This document shows, in pieces, positions 36,561-46,386 of a stretch of 64,000 bases of DNA. A program made the translations under genes and the position numbers. Source of the DNA: Alteromonas sp. 1_MG-2023 (GTDB taxonomy: Bacteria > Pseudomonadota > Gammaproteobacteria > Enterobacterales > Alteromonadaceae); NCBI RefSeq assembly GCF_030547075.1, contig NZ_JAUOQH010000011.1, positions 104,527 through 168,526 on the forward strand. Reading direction: 5' to 3'. The notes beneath the pieces were generated by a model. It did no database searches and was not told the origin of the DNA. It saw only the letters and a list, made by a program, of their open reading frames with translations. Each line of letters begins with the position of its first letter. Positions within the stretch are counted from its first letter, which is position 1.

Positions 36561-37409
36561 ATGAAGGTTGTTGACGACATTGCGTCATTACGAAAACTAA
36601 CTACTGAATGGAAATTCAGTGGTAGCACCGTTGGGTTTGTTCCTACCATGGGAAACCTCCACAACGGGCACTTAAAACTCGTTAAACGGGCCAAAGCTCA
36701 TAATTCCCGAGTGGTAGTGAGTATTTTTGTTAACCCTATGCAATTTGGTGTCAACGAAGATTTAGACGCATATCCGCGCACGATTAAAGAAGATAAAGCC
36801 AAGCTTATTGAAGCGGGTGTTGATGCCGTATTTTTACCCAGCGTTAGCGATATGTATCCCGGCGGTGTTGAGCATCAAACGGTAGTAGAAGTACCCGACA
36901 TTTCGGATATTCTATGTGGTGCAAGTCGTCCAGGGCATTTTCGCGGTGTCGCGACGGTAGTGAGCAAACTGTTTAACATGGTTCACCCTCACGATGCATT
37001 TTTTGGTGAAAAAGACTTTCAGCAATTACAGGTTATTCGCACTATGGTGCGCGACCTTTCTATGGGCGTGACCATTCATGGCATTCCTACAGAGCGTGAT
37101 GTATCTGGCTTAGCCTTAAGTTCTCGTAACGGTTATTTGACTGACGAGCAACGTCATACTGCGGCGACTATTTACAGTGAAATGACATCACTGAAAGCAC
37201 GCATAGAGGCGGGCGAACGAAACTATGTGGCGTTAGCGGCTGACCTTGCAGATATCCTAACCGACTCGGGCTTTAACAATGACTATGTTCATATTGTTAA
37301 TGCCGAAAGTCTAAAACCTGCGAAACAAACCGACAAACACTTAGTTATTTTAGTTGCCGCTTTTCTGGGTAATACCCGTCTTATCGATAACCTTCAAATC
37401 CAGTTGTAG
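36561..37409 (+). CDS. panC: PanC, pantothenate synthetase
   Basis: Joins pantoate and beta-alanine with ATP. Its 282 residues match E. coli (283). Conserved GFVPTMGNLHNGHLKLV (HIGH-type), SIFVNPMQFG, FFGEKDFQQL and SGLALSSRNGYL are present. The beta-alanine is probably supplied by PanP, encoded convergently just downstream. Confidence 0.97.
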   Translation: MKVVDDIASLRKLTTEWKFSGSTVGFVPTMGNLHNGHLKLVKRAKAHNSRVVVSIFVNPMQFGVNEDLDAYPRTIKEDKAKLIEAGVDAVFLPSVSDMYPGGVEHQTVVEVPDISDILCGASRPGHFRGVATVVSKLFNMVHPHDAFFGEKDFQQLQVIRTMVRDLSMGVTIHGIPTERDVSGLALSSRNGYLTDEQRHTAATIYSEMTSLKARIEAGERNYVALAADLADILTDSGFNNDYVHIVNAESLKPAKQTDKHLVILVAAFLGNTRLIDNLQIQL

Positions 37410-37473
37410 ACTGAGTTAAAAACTAAATTATAGATCGGGCGCTATAACACGCACGCTATAAATCAAACCCAAT

Positions 37474-37504
37474 AAAAAAGCCCTCGCTGTCACGCGGGGG
37501 CTTT
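37474..37504. terminator. Terminator between panC and panP
   Basis: An 11-bp stem, AAAGCCCTCGC/GCGGGGGCTTT with one G-T pair, has six A on the left. It is a strong terminator for the minus-strand panP and a weaker one for panBC. Confidence 0.75.
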
Positions 37505-37529
37505 CAATATAAAAGCTTTGCGGGCATGT

Positions 37530-39158
37530 TTACGCCGCAGGTATTGTCTCTATCATCTTCACCAATTCTTTATACAACTTCGTTTTCGTAGCAATAGTAT
37601 GTTGCTCTTCAAGGATATTGCGTAGGTCTTGATTACTGGTAAGTGGGTTGGCTAACACTACCCTGAACACTGTTATGCAGTTCGTAGGGTATTCTGGGGC
37701 CTCTAAACGCGTACGAGAGACAAACGACTTCCCAGCCTCTCGTTGCTGCTTCTGTACGATTACAGTGAGCCTATCAAGCTTCTCGTTGATTTTCGCTTTT
37801 GTAGCATCGTCAGCCAGTTTTAGCTTTTTTTGCAAGCCTTCTGGGCAAACACGATAGGTGAGTAGCGAAAGCGTGGGTGAGGTGGTTAGCTCAAAGTCAG
37901 GGTGCTTAGTAATCATGTCGGCATACGTGCCGGCTTTCTCAATACTTCTGTCGATAAGTAACTCGTAACCTCTGCGCCCAAAGATATGCATGGCGGAGTA
38001 CACCATCATAGCCATGCCGTTGCGCGAACCTTCAAGGGTAGTCGCGCCTAAATCTTTAGAGCCTGCACGCAGAATATATTGTGCATGGTGTCGTACTGCA
38101 TTGGCATCTTCAGGGTTTTTGAATAACGCCATGCCTGCCCCCATTGGCACATACATTTGTTTATGGGCATCTATGGTAACTGAATCGGCACGCTCAATTC
38201 CTTTTAAACGATGTTTATATTGCGACGAAAACAAAGTTGCCCCGCCCCACGCCGCATCTACATGGAACCAACAGCCTAGCTCTTTTGCCACATCAGCCAA
38301 TTCGTTTAATGGGTCGACATGCCCAGTTTCGGTAGTACCACCAACACCGACAATGGCCAGCAGCTTATTGCCTTCTTCCTGATAGCGTTTCCCTGCAGCT
38401 AGCGCTTTTTCAGGGTCCAGCGTTTGATTCGGCGCCGGTAGTGTCAGTAACTGATCGCGACCTAACCCTAGGGCATCAACCGCTTTTGATAATGAATAGT
38501 GTCCACGTTTACTGCACATCACACCTAAGTGATTAATGTCGTGGAATCGGTAAGCGGCAGCTAAACCTGCCTTGGCCACACCAGCAAAGCCCTCTTGCGG
38601 CCCAAGGATTTTATTTCTCGCTACCCAAAGTGCGGTGATATTGGCAATAGTGCCGCCAGAACAAAAGGCACCTAAAGAACGTTTGGCACTGTGTAAATGG
38701 CTGTCGTAGAAGTCTTTCGACTCATCATAGACAAGGTTGTGCATCATACCTAACACTTGGCGCTCAAGCGGCGTGAATGCCTTTGAGGTTTCTATTTTCA
38801 CTAAGTTTTGATTAAGCCCCACCATTAACTTTGATAGCGGCAAATGAAAATACGGCAATGCAGAGGTCATATGACCAATAAACGTAGGTGAATAGGTATT
38901 TACCGAATGAGCAACCAGCTTATCTAGCAAGCTTTCTGCATGCGTAGACACGAACTCTGGCGATTCAGGGACTTTTGAGTCGGAGAAGTCTTTCTCAATT
39001 TCTTCTAGCGAGGTTTTTTTGGTAACAACGTGCTGTGACAAGAAATCTAAGATATTGTCAGATAAATGTTGTTCAATTTGAGCCATCTTTGAGTCTTTGT
39101 GTTCAGGCTTGGTAAATACCCTAAACAGGTGCTCTAGACTAACTTGCGCTTCACCCAC
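37530..39158 (-). CDS. panP: PanP, pyridoxal-phosphate-dependent aspartate 1-decarboxylase
   Basis: Makes beta-alanine from aspartate. It belongs to the PLP group II decarboxylases rather than the pyruvoyl PanD family. The PLP lysine is in SVTIDAHKQMYVP (Lys after His), with HVDAAWGGATLFS holding the cofactor Asp and CSGGTIANITALWVARN binding phosphate. Its 542 residues match PanP described in Vibrio and relatives. Its position beside panBC with no panD in this interval supports the role. A glutamate or tyrosine decarboxylase role is less likely given the neighbours. Confidence 0.92.
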   Translation of the reverse strand: MGEAQVSLEHLFRVFTKPEHKDSKMAQIEQHLSDNILDFLSQHVVTKKTSLEEIEKDFSDSKVPESPEFVSTHAESLLDKLVAHSVNTYSPTFIGHMTSALPYFHLPLSKLMVGLNQNLVKIETSKAFTPLERQVLGMMHNLVYDESKDFYDSHLHSAKRSLGAFCSGGTIANITALWVARNKILGPQEGFAGVAKAGLAAAYRFHDINHLGVMCSKRGHYSLSKAVDALGLGRDQLLTLPAPNQTLDPEKALAAGKRYQEEGNKLLAIVGVGGTTETGHVDPLNELADVAKELGCWFHVDAAWGGATLFSSQYKHRLKGIERADSVTIDAHKQMYVPMGAGMALFKNPEDANAVRHHAQYILRAGSKDLGATTLEGSRNGMAMMVYSAMHIFGRRGYELLIDRSIEKAGTYADMITKHPDFELTTSPTLSLLTYRVCPEGLQKKLKLADDATKAKINEKLDRLTVIVQKQQREAGKSFVSRTRLEAPEYPTNCITVFRVVLANPLTSNQDLRNILEEQHTIATKTKLYKELVKMIETIPAA

Positions 39159-39433
39159 TCAACCAACCTCACTTCAAATGACTCTTTTTCAAGAAACTAC
39201 AACCCAACTTCGTTGCCCTCGCTGAAAGCCATCATAATACTTTCAGGGTCACGAACTTTACCTTAGATTGCCTATTACGCCAAGGGTATCCCAATGAATT
39301 GCCCTTGTATCAACACAAGATATTCTGCGGTGATAATGCGTTATCAATAAGATGAAGTAACCTAAACTTCTCAAATACTGACGGGTAGTGCTATATTTTG
39401 GCTACACACACGAAGAAAAATAAAGGCTATTGC

Positions 39434-40153
39434 ATGCCAATAAGAGCGGTTAGTGAAGCTGTTTCTATCAATAACATCGTCCCTTATTTTCAACCCATCA
39501 TGGATTTGAGGTCGAAACGTGTGTGGCGTTACGAATGTTTAGCGCGTTTAATTACCGCAGAAGACAAAACCTTTTTGCCTAGTGAGTTTCTCTACTTGAT
39601 TGAACGAGAACAGCATGTAAAGGCACTCACTGAAGCAATGTTTATTCAAAGCGCCCGCTATTTTCGTCATCTCCATGTACCGTGGAGCATTAATATAAGC
39701 GCGGCAGATTTACTAAACACCAATCTTACAAACACGCTTATTTCTCATTTAATCGACTACCCAAACCCAGAAAGAGTGAGCATTGAGATAAGTGCTGCTA
39801 GTGCACTAACCCACCCTGAATTAATGCAGGAATTTGTTGAGAGGAGCGCAGAAGCAGGACTTGGGGTTTTCTTAGACAATGTGGGAGAAAACCCAGGTAA
39901 TATCAATGCTATTTTAAATATGCCAATTAAAGGTATTAAGCTAGCCGGTGGCCTAATAAGCCACTACGAACAAAATACAGGCGTACAGGATTACGTTGAT
40001 AACTTATTAGCGCTCTGCGACAAGCGCAATATTTGCGTAGTAGCAGAGCACATAGAAACAAACTTACTGCTTGAAAGCGTCAACAAGTTACCCATACAGT
40101 ATGCGCAAGGCTATGTATTTAGCCCGCCGCAACCTACCACGCAACCTCACTAA
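39434..40153 (+). CDS. EAL-domain protein, single domain
   Basis: A 239-residue protein that is just an EAL domain (c-di-GMP phosphodiesterase family). Signature positions are ECLAR (for EALxR), NISA (Asn), VSIEIS (Glu), FLDNVG in place of DDFG, GIKLAG (Lys), VAEHIET (Glu) and QGYVFSPP. The second Asp of the DDFG motif, a metal ligand, is Asn here, so catalytic activity may be lost and the protein may be a c-di-GMP sensor. The start is ATG 39434 with AAGG 7 nt upstream; the TTG start at 39398 would add 12 unlikely residues. No sensory domain or membrane segment is present. Confidence 0.85.
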   Translation: MPIRAVSEAVSINNIVPYFQPIMDLRSKRVWRYECLARLITAEDKTFLPSEFLYLIEREQHVKALTEAMFIQSARYFRHLHVPWSINISAADLLNTNLTNTLISHLIDYPNPERVSIEISAASALTHPELMQEFVERSAEAGLGVFLDNVGENPGNINAILNMPIKGIKLAGGLISHYEQNTGVQDYVDNLLALCDKRNICVVAEHIETNLLLESVNKLPIQYAQGYVFSPPQPTTQPH

Positions 40154-40229
40154 GCGAGCAGTAAGCGTGAAGATAATAAATAACCGCCGTATGACCTTCG
40201 AAATAGCTAGCACTTAGTATTCTCATCGG

Positions 40230-40910
40230 CTACGCGCCGCCATCGACCTCTTCTGAGTAACAACTAAGTGACCAGCAGTGCTGCCCGCTAGCACGGTATT
40301 TGCGTTCAAAAGGGGTCATGGCGTTATCAGACGTAATTTCAGTCAAATCAGACACCAAACCGTAATGCGTAGCCGCTTGAGCAAATTCCATTAAGTAAAC
40401 CAACCAGTTACTACGCACTTCAATATTGGGGGTAATGGCCATTAAGTCTGCCATGGCTGCACTACCGTGCCAGCGTTTTTGCACCTGGGTTTTCTTCGGA
40501 TACGGGTTTGGATAGAACAAACAATGCTGGATCACCTTCCAATTGGCCCGGTGAACCAGTCGCCAAAAGTCATTCACATCAGCGCGGATAACCCGATAAT
40601 TATCTTGCCCGGCTGAATAATGCTGATGTTTGTCCACCCGCTGCGCCGATTTATCTAAACCAATAACGCGGCATTCAGGGTTCGCCTTAGCAATATTTGC
40701 TGTGCTTTCACCTACGCCACAACAAGAATCCAAAATAATATCGCCGGTAAACCCGTCTAACCATTCGGTTGCTTCGTTAAAGGCGAGTTGCGTGTGCTCA
40801 CCTATAGGTCGCTGGTTTTCAGATGACTTATAACGTTTTACTAAGTCATCGAGTTTTTCGTGCACACCTTCTTGGTTCGTAGTGATGCCTCTAGAATTCC
40901 CACTTGCCAT
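40230..40910 (-). CDS. Divergent TrmB-family SAM-dependent methyltransferase
   Basis: Resembles tRNA (guanine-46-N7)-methyltransferase: SAM motif ILDSCCGVGESTANIA, VIGLDKSAQRVDKH, the post-motif FYPNPYPKKTQVQKRW (FPDPWPKKRH in TrmB), and TPFERKYRASG at the C-terminus. It differs from canonical TrmB by Asn for Asp in the PDP motif and by weaker surroundings, so it is probably a paralogue with another substrate or an altered TrmB. Its start shares one base with the yadH stop (TAATG), so it is co-translated with the ABC transporter. A normal trmB would be expected elsewhere in the genome. Confidence 0.78.
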   Translation of the reverse strand: MASGNSRGITTNQEGVHEKLDDLVKRYKSSENQRPIGEHTQLAFNEATEWLDGFTGDIILDSCCGVGESTANIAKANPECRVIGLDKSAQRVDKHQHYSAGQDNYRVIRADVNDFWRLVHRANWKVIQHCLFYPNPYPKKTQVQKRWHGSAAMADLMAITPNIEVRSNWLVYLMEFAQAATHYGLVSDLTEITSDNAMTPFERKYRASGQHCWSLSCYSEEVDGGA

Positions 40911-41722
40911 TAACTACGTATTCCTTTGCCGGTTTTAAGCAGGTAATAAGCAACGGCAAACAACACCACGTTGAAGCCCACTAATAATGACAGCGATAAG
41001 GTGACATCAACATCTGAAACCCCTAAAAATCCATAGCGAAAGCCATTTACCATATACACAACAGGGTTGGCTTTACTTACCCACTGCCAAAACTCGGGTA
41101 AAAGCGAGAGTGAGTAAAAAACGCCGCCAAGGTAGGTTAACGGTGTTAGTACGAAGGTGGGTACCACACTAATATCATCGAAGGTTTTAGCAAAAATAGC
41201 GTTAATTAACCCTGCTGTCGAAAACAGTGAAGAGGTGAGTAATACCGTAAGAATAATGATGCCAATATGGTGTATTTGCACATCAACAAAGAATAGCGAT
41301 ACCAAGGTGACAATAATGCCGATTAATACAGCCCTAGCTACACCTCCCCCTACAAAACCTAGAATTATCACTGAGGTGGGCACGGGGGAAACCAGTAACT
41401 CTTCAATATTGCGTTGAAACTTGGCGCTGAAAAAAGACGAGGATACGTTTGCGTATGAGTTGGTAATGACCGACATCATGATCAAACCTGGAACTATAAA
41501 TTCCATGTAAGAGAACCCGCCCATTTCGCCTATTCGGTTACCGATAAGGCTACCAAAAATAACGAAATACAAGCTCATGGTAATAGCGGGCGGCACCAAA
41601 GTTTGGATCCAAATGCGTAAAAAGCGAGTGCATTCTTTTATCCAAATGGTGGTTAGCGCCACATAGTTTTGTTTAAACCAGCCAATCTTTTCTTCCGACT
41701 GTGTGTTTGTCTGTGAACTCAT
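40910..41722 (-). CDS. yadH: YadH, ABC-2 type transporter permease
   Basis: Inner-membrane permease of the ABC-2 family, 270 residues with six hydrophobic segments. The conserved MEFIVPGLIMMSVITNSYANVSSSFF and the PLTYLGGVFYSL loop match E. coli YadH. It lies 2 bp after yadG. The substrate is not known. Confidence 0.93.
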   Translation of the reverse strand: MSSQTNTQSEEKIGWFKQNYVALTTIWIKECTRFLRIWIQTLVPPAITMSLYFVIFGSLIGNRIGEMGGFSYMEFIVPGLIMMSVITNSYANVSSSFFSAKFQRNIEELLVSPVPTSVIILGFVGGGVARAVLIGIIVTLVSLFFVDVQIHHIGIIILTVLLTSSLFSTAGLINAIFAKTFDDISVVPTFVLTPLTYLGGVFYSLSLLPEFWQWVSKANPVVYMVNGFRYGFLGVSDVDVTLSLSLLVGFNVVLFAVAYYLLKTGKGIRS

Positions 41723-41724
41723 TT

Positions 41725-42645
41725 TTAACCCTCTGCCTTTGCCGTTTCAACCAAACGCACAAACAACTCTTCTAATCGATTCGATTTATTACGCATACTC
41801 AGTACTTGAACCCCCTGCTCGGTTAATTGAGCAAATACTGGGTTTAGCCCTTCTGCCTTTTCTACATCGACTTCTAGCGTATGTTCATCGAGTAAGCGAC
41901 TTTCGTAACCTGTCAAAATCGGCGTCTGCTGACCAAGGTTAATATCCAGAACGAACGTTTCCGTATTTAATTTCGACAACAAGGCTTTCATGCTGGTGTT
42001 TTCCACAATCGTGCCTTTATTAATAATGGCAATATTGCGACACAGCATTTCTGCTTCTTCAAGGTAATGGGTCGTTAAGATAATGGTAATACCTTGGCGG
42101 TTAATCTCTTCTAAGAAGCCCCACATTGAACGGCGGATTTCTATATCTACCCCAGCGGTAGGCTCATCAAGAATTAACAAGCGAGGCTCGTGCATAAGAG
42201 CACGGGCAATCATTAGCCTGCGTTTCATACCGCCGGATAGTTCACGAGCTCTAGCATCCCGCTTTTCCCACAAATCAAGCTGAGCTAAGTACTTCTGTGC
42301 GCGTTCTTTCGCTATGCTTCGTGGCACACCGTAATAACCGGCTTGATTGAGCACAATTTGCATCACGGTTTCGAACTGATTGAAGTTAAATTCCTGTGGC
42401 ACTAGACCAATACACGCTTTGGCTTGCTCTTTTTGGGTATGAAGGTCGTAACCAAAAATCGATACCTTGCCATCGGTTTGATTAACCAAGGAACTGATGA
42501 TGCCGATAGTGGTAGATTTACCTGCGCCATTTGGCCCGAGTAGAGCGAAAAAGTCCCCTTTATCGACAGTGAGATCAACGCCTTTAAGTGCCTGCACGCC
42601 ACCTTTGTACGTTTTGGTTAAGCCAGATATGTCCAACGCTTTCAT
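41725..42645 (-). CDS. yadG: YadG, ABC transporter ATP-binding protein
   Basis: ATPase subunit paired with YadH. Its 306 residues contain Walker [10 protein letters not shown], signature [10 protein letters not shown] and Walker [13 protein letters not shown], plus the typical C-terminal domain of ABC-2 exporters. First gene of a three-gene operon (yadG, yadH, TrmB-like methyltransferase). Confidence 0.94.
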   Translation of the reverse strand: MKALDISGLTKTYKGGVQALKGVDLTVDKGDFFALLGPNGAGKSTTIGIISSLVNQTDGKVSIFGYDLHTQKEQAKACIGLVPQEFNFNQFETVMQIVLNQAGYYGVPRSIAKERAQKYLAQLDLWEKRDARARELSGGMKRRLMIARALMHEPRLLILDEPTAGVDIEIRRSMWGFLEEINRQGITIILTTHYLEEAEMLCRNIAIINKGTIVENTSMKALLSKLNTETFVLDINLGQQTPILTGYESRLLDEHTLEVDVEKAEGLNPVFAQLTEQGVQVLSMRNKSNRLEELFVRLVETAKAEG

Positions 42646-43422
42646 GTGCTGCCCGTAAGTTGCTGGTAAATTGAGGTGACTACTACTCTGCCATAGAACA
42701 CTGATTACAGTGGTAATGTGGCGGTATGTCTGCCGTCATTCTGATGTAAGCATAGTGCAGGCAAATGTCGATATTTCAACCCTTGCCAGAGTGGGGATAT
42801 TGCCAAAAACCCCACCAATGCTGTTACTCATTCAGACACTAAATAAAAAAGAGAATAATTATGCCACAATTATCCCCTTGACCGGCTAAAACTGCCGTCA
42901 ACCGTCTAAATTCCCCTTAAACATGCCGATGATTTCGCCATTTAATCGACAATCTTGTCTCGGCTGGGGTTTTAGGGCCAATAGTTTAGTGGCTGTTTAG
43001 CGTAGCACTGAGAAAGTTAGTTGGGTTTTGAATGCCCGAGCAAGGAGTTATTGTTTATGCGGCTATTGTTGATGCAGCAAATGTTTCAGCCGCAAAAAGG
43101 CTACTACCGTAGAGGCTATGCAGTAAATTAACACATGACGTAGATTAGCGTATAAAAAAGCACTGCGCCTAATTGGGGACTAAGCGCAGTGCAAGGGGTT
43201 GGCGTACCAAAGTGAGTCATACTTGAGTTAATCTGTCTCCCCAAGCACAGGTATAGTTAACCAAGCAGACAAGGCAATATCGGGGCACAATAATGGAAAA
43301 GCTATTTTGTATAATGGCAATTATGGCGAAAAGCGGGCGATTTTATGGAATTTGCGCCGAACTCAGGCACACACGCCATTGCCAATGTATAGTAGTGCCA
43401 AGAATGATTAAGAGTAGTTCCC
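42646..43422. other. Long intergenic region with a candidate small RNA
   Basis: 777 bp between the divergent yadG and response-regulator genes. No plausible protein frame is seen. It holds a promoter-plus-terminator unit on the minus strand (43154-43277, listed separately) and small inverted repeats (GTGGGG/CCCCAC near 42791-42815). The remainder must contain the yadG and pdsR promoters, which I cannot place with confidence. Confidence 0.45.
43154..43243 (-). ncRNA. Candidate small RNA, about 90 nt
   Basis: On the minus strand, a perfect 9-bp stem (GCACTGCGC with GCGCAGTGC; 43160-43168 and 43184-43192) is followed by six U (43159-43154), a textbook intrinsic terminator. No minus-strand gene exists upstream for it to serve. 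About 50-60 nt upstream is a promoter: TTGCCT (43277-43272) and TATACC (43255-43250), 16 nt apart. The predicted transcript starts near 43243. I do not recognise it as a known sRNA; evidence is promoter plus orphan terminator only. Confidence 0.5.
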
Positions 43423-44112
43423 ATGCCTAAAACCATTGCGTTAGTTGAAGATGATGCCGCTATAAGAGAAAACTATCTTGTTGCCTTACAAGCACAAGGG
43501 TACAAAGTGAATGCTTTTGAAGATCGCCCCTCAGCAACCCACGCGTTCAACGAGGCGCTGCCGGATTTAGCCATTATTGATATTGGCTTAAAAGAAGAGA
43601 TGGAGGGCGGCTTTTTGCTTTGCCAACAATTACGTGGTTTGTCGCCCACCTTACCGATTATCTTTTTTACCGCCAGAGACAATGATGTAGACACCATTAG
43701 CGGTCTACGCATGGGTGCTGACGACTACTTAACTAAAGATATTAGCATGGCACACCTACTGGCCCGTATCGCTGCCCTTTTCAGGCGTACCGACTTAATG
43801 TCGGCCCCTGTGGAACAAAAAGACGAGCTTCGCATTGGCGAATTAAAAGTGGATGCTTCACGCATGACAGTGAGCTGGAGCGGTGAACCTGTAGCGTTAA
43901 CCGTAACCGAGTTCTGGATGTTACACGCGCTAATTAAACATCCTGGGCATGTAAAAAGTAGGCAACAGCTAATGGATGAGTCGCGCATGGTGGTAGACGA
44001 CACCACCATTACTTCTCATATCAAACGTATGCGTAAAAAATTCGTACAACTTGATCCGCAGTTTGATCACATTGATACCGTTTACGGTATGGGGTATCGA
44101 TGGCAGTTGTAG
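43423..44112 (+). CDS. pdsR: OmpR-type response regulator of the dedicated-sortase (PdsR-like) family
   Basis: Receiver domain with phosphoacceptor Asp53 (DLAIIDIGL), acidic pocket VEDD and Lys in YLTKDIS, followed by a winged-helix DNA-binding domain (VTEFWMLHALIKHPGHVKSR; DTVYGMGYRWQL). The 229 residues and the GLKEEMEGGFLLCQQLRG insertion after the Asp resemble the family described with marine proteobacterial sortase systems. It pairs with the kinase gene 12 bp downstream. No sortase gene is visible within the window. Confidence 0.85.
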   Translation: MPKTIALVEDDAAIRENYLVALQAQGYKVNAFEDRPSATHAFNEALPDLAIIDIGLKEEMEGGFLLCQQLRGLSPTLPIIFFTARDNDVDTISGLRMGADDYLTKDISMAHLLARIAALFRRTDLMSAPVEQKDELRIGELKVDASRMTVSWSGEPVALTVTEFWMLHALIKHPGHVKSRQQLMDESRMVVDDTTITSHIKRMRKKFVQLDPQFDHIDTVYGMGYRWQL

Positions 44113-44124
44113 GGCATTGCTAGC

Positions 44125-46386
44125 ATGCGAATAAGGTTCTCCATACGTTTACAGCTACTTGTATTGTCACTGTTCTTTTTTGCCATTCCCTACCTTGGCT
44201 ATAATTACGTATGGGAGCTAGAGCAGTACCTTCGCACGGGCCAAGAACAAACCATGATTGGCACAGCGCGGGCCGTCGCCACCGCATTACACGAGCGCCC
44301 CGCATTATTCGACAGCGAGTCGGCTTATTTGAAAGACGTCCGCCCTGGTACTGATTTGTACGCGCCACCTATTCCCTACCCTATCCAACTTGATGGCGAA
44401 CTTAATGATTGGCAACAAGTGGACGACTTGCTTACTCATTACGGCGCTAGTGAAATTGTGGAACGCTTTACTAGCTTGCAAACTAGCGACGGAACCAAAA
44501 GCGCCGCTAGCGAGATTAAGGTCGCCGCTAGCGGAAATAAAGAAACAAGCCTCTCTTTCGAGCATATGGTAGGCCGATACGATCAGTTCCTCTATGCCAT
44601 GTTCAACGTTACCGACGATACCTTGTTATGGCGACAGCCGAATAGTTTGAGTGTAGAGCGGGGCGATCACCTGCTCATAGGTATGCAAACTCCTGAAGGC
44701 GAACTCGCGAGATACGTGGTGGCGCCCTATGAAAGTGGCTGGGTCAACGCGTTTAAATTAGCTGAGTCTGGCGCGACTAATCGCGCGGTGGAAAATGCGT
44801 TAAGTATTCAAGGGCGTTGGCAAGAAACTGCTACCGGCTACAATATTGAGCTTCGTTTCCCCCTTTCCATGACTTCTGGTGCACTCGCGTTTGCTATTGT
44901 AGATGTAGACGACCCTGCAACGAGGCAAAAACGCTACGCCATTGGCACTGCTAACACCAATAACATTGATGAACTGGGCACCGTAGTTACCCCCTCCCCT
45001 GAAATTGAGCGCATATTATCAGGACTTAAATATGCCGATTCCCGAGTGTGGGTAATAGACAACCACAAACGGGTGTTGGCCCGTGCGGGCGATATCCAAA
45101 CCGCATCAGGACTTAATACTGCATCGCGCAAGGAAAGTGAAAACCCTATTTGGGGGTGGATTGAGTCTCAATGGTTGCTGCCCTTGTACTACCACATACT
45201 CACTAAACCCCCTGCCGACTTTGTAGATGAACTAGAAGATGCCTATGCTTTAGCAGGGAGAGATATAGGCCTAGCGCTTAACGGCCAACCGGATTCACTG
45301 TGGCGATTAACGCCTGATAACAAAGCAGTGGTTGTATCCGCTGCTTACCCCATATTTATTGAAGGGACGGTAATGGGCGCCGTGGTGGTGGAACAAACCA
45401 CTAACGGTATTCGTACGTTGCGAAATCGAGCGTTAGAGCAGTTATTTCACGTAATTTTGGCAGTGATGTTACTGGGGACGTTAGGTTTATTACTTTTTGC
45501 CAGCAGAATATCAAACCGCATCAGGCGACTTAGAGATAACACCGAGGCTATTATTGATGCTAACGGTAAAATTGTTGGTAAATTACCTGTTGCTAAAGAA
45601 GGGGATGAAATTGGCGATCTCTCACGGGCGTTTTCCGATGTATTACTGCGATTGCAGCAATATAACTCCTATTTAGAGAACATGGCTTCTCGGCTGTCTC
45701 ATGAGCTTAGAACCCCAATAGCGGTAGTGAAATCATCCCTTGATGCCCTATCCCAAGTGAGCGCGCAAAATGAGAAGTCACGGCCCTTAAATAGCGAACA
45801 GCAAGACGTATTTGTGCAACGTGCTCAGTCGGGCATTAGCCGGTTAAGTACTATCTTAAATGCTATGAGTGAAGCGACACGACTAGAGCACGCTATCGCA
45901 CAAGAAGAAGTCATAGTATTTAATCTCATCGATGTTATTAAGGGGTGTGTTGGAGGCTACCAGCATGCTTATACCGACAGAAAATTTGTATTAACGTGTG
46001 CGCAAGACACAGCCATGCTGGCAGGCGCGCCTGAATTAATAGCACAGATGTTCGATAAAGTGATTTCAAATGCCGTTGATTTCAGCCAAACCAATGACAC
46101 TATTCACATCAAATTATTGTCTAAAGACAAAGCCCTCATACTGAGTGTGAGTAACCCTGGCCCGTTGCTACCAGCTGGAATGAAAAAGCAATTAGTTCAA
46201 TCCATGGTTTCCGTCAGGGCTAACAGCGATAGTCACGATAACGATTCCTCGCCGCACCTCGGGTTAGGCCTTTATATTGCTGATATTATCGTGGCTTTTC
46301 ACAAAGGCACTATTGCGTTGTCAGATCTTGAAGATAAAAGCGGTGTTGAGGTTACAATGACTTTTCCCGCACCTCTTAACCAATAG
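44125..46386 (+). CDS. pdsS: Sensor histidine kinase of the dedicated-sortase (PdsS-like) family
   Basis: 753 residues: transmembrane helix 1 (about 8-28), a large extracytoplasmic sensor of about 400 residues, helix 2 (about 440-462), HAMP, HisKA with His526 (SRLSHELRTPIAVVKSS), and an HATPase domain (NAVDFS N-box, GLGLYIADIIV G-box). The sensor includes a carbohydrate-binding-like region starting LDGELNDWQQVDD and a strand-rich part (LRFPLSMTSGALAFAIVDVDDP), matching the marine dedicated-sortase kinase family. A short repetitive Ala-Ser stretch (SAASEIKVAASGNK) interrupts it. The signal is unknown. It lies directly after the response regulator. Confidence 0.87.
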   Translation: MRIRFSIRLQLLVLSLFFFAIPYLGYNYVWELEQYLRTGQEQTMIGTARAVATALHERPALFDSESAYLKDVRPGTDLYAPPIPYPIQLDGELNDWQQVDDLLTHYGASEIVERFTSLQTSDGTKSAASEIKVAASGNKETSLSFEHMVGRYDQFLYAMFNVTDDTLLWRQPNSLSVERGDHLLIGMQTPEGELARYVVAPYESGWVNAFKLAESGATNRAVENALSIQGRWQETATGYNIELRFPLSMTSGALAFAIVDVDDPATRQKRYAIGTANTNNIDELGTVVTPSPEIERILSGLKYADSRVWVIDNHKRVLARAGDIQTASGLNTASRKESENPIWGWIESQWLLPLYYHILTKPPADFVDELEDAYALAGRDIGLALNGQPDSLWRLTPDNKAVVVSAAYPIFIEGTVMGAVVVEQTTNGIRTLRNRALEQLFHVILAVMLLGTLGLLLFASRISNRIRRLRDNTEAIIDANGKIVGKLPVAKEGDEIGDLSRAFSDVLLRLQQYNSYLENMASRLSHELRTPIAVVKSSLDALSQVSAQNEKSRPLNSEQQDVFVQRAQSGISRLSTILNAMSEATRLEHAIAQEEVIVFNLIDVIKGCVGGYQHAYTDRKFVLTCAQDTAMLAGAPELIAQMFDKVISNAVDFSQTNDTIHIKLLSKDKALILSVSNPGPLLPAGMKKQLVQSMVSVRANSDSHDNDSSPHLGLGLYIADIIVAFHKGTIALSDLEDKSGVEVTMTFPAPLNQ

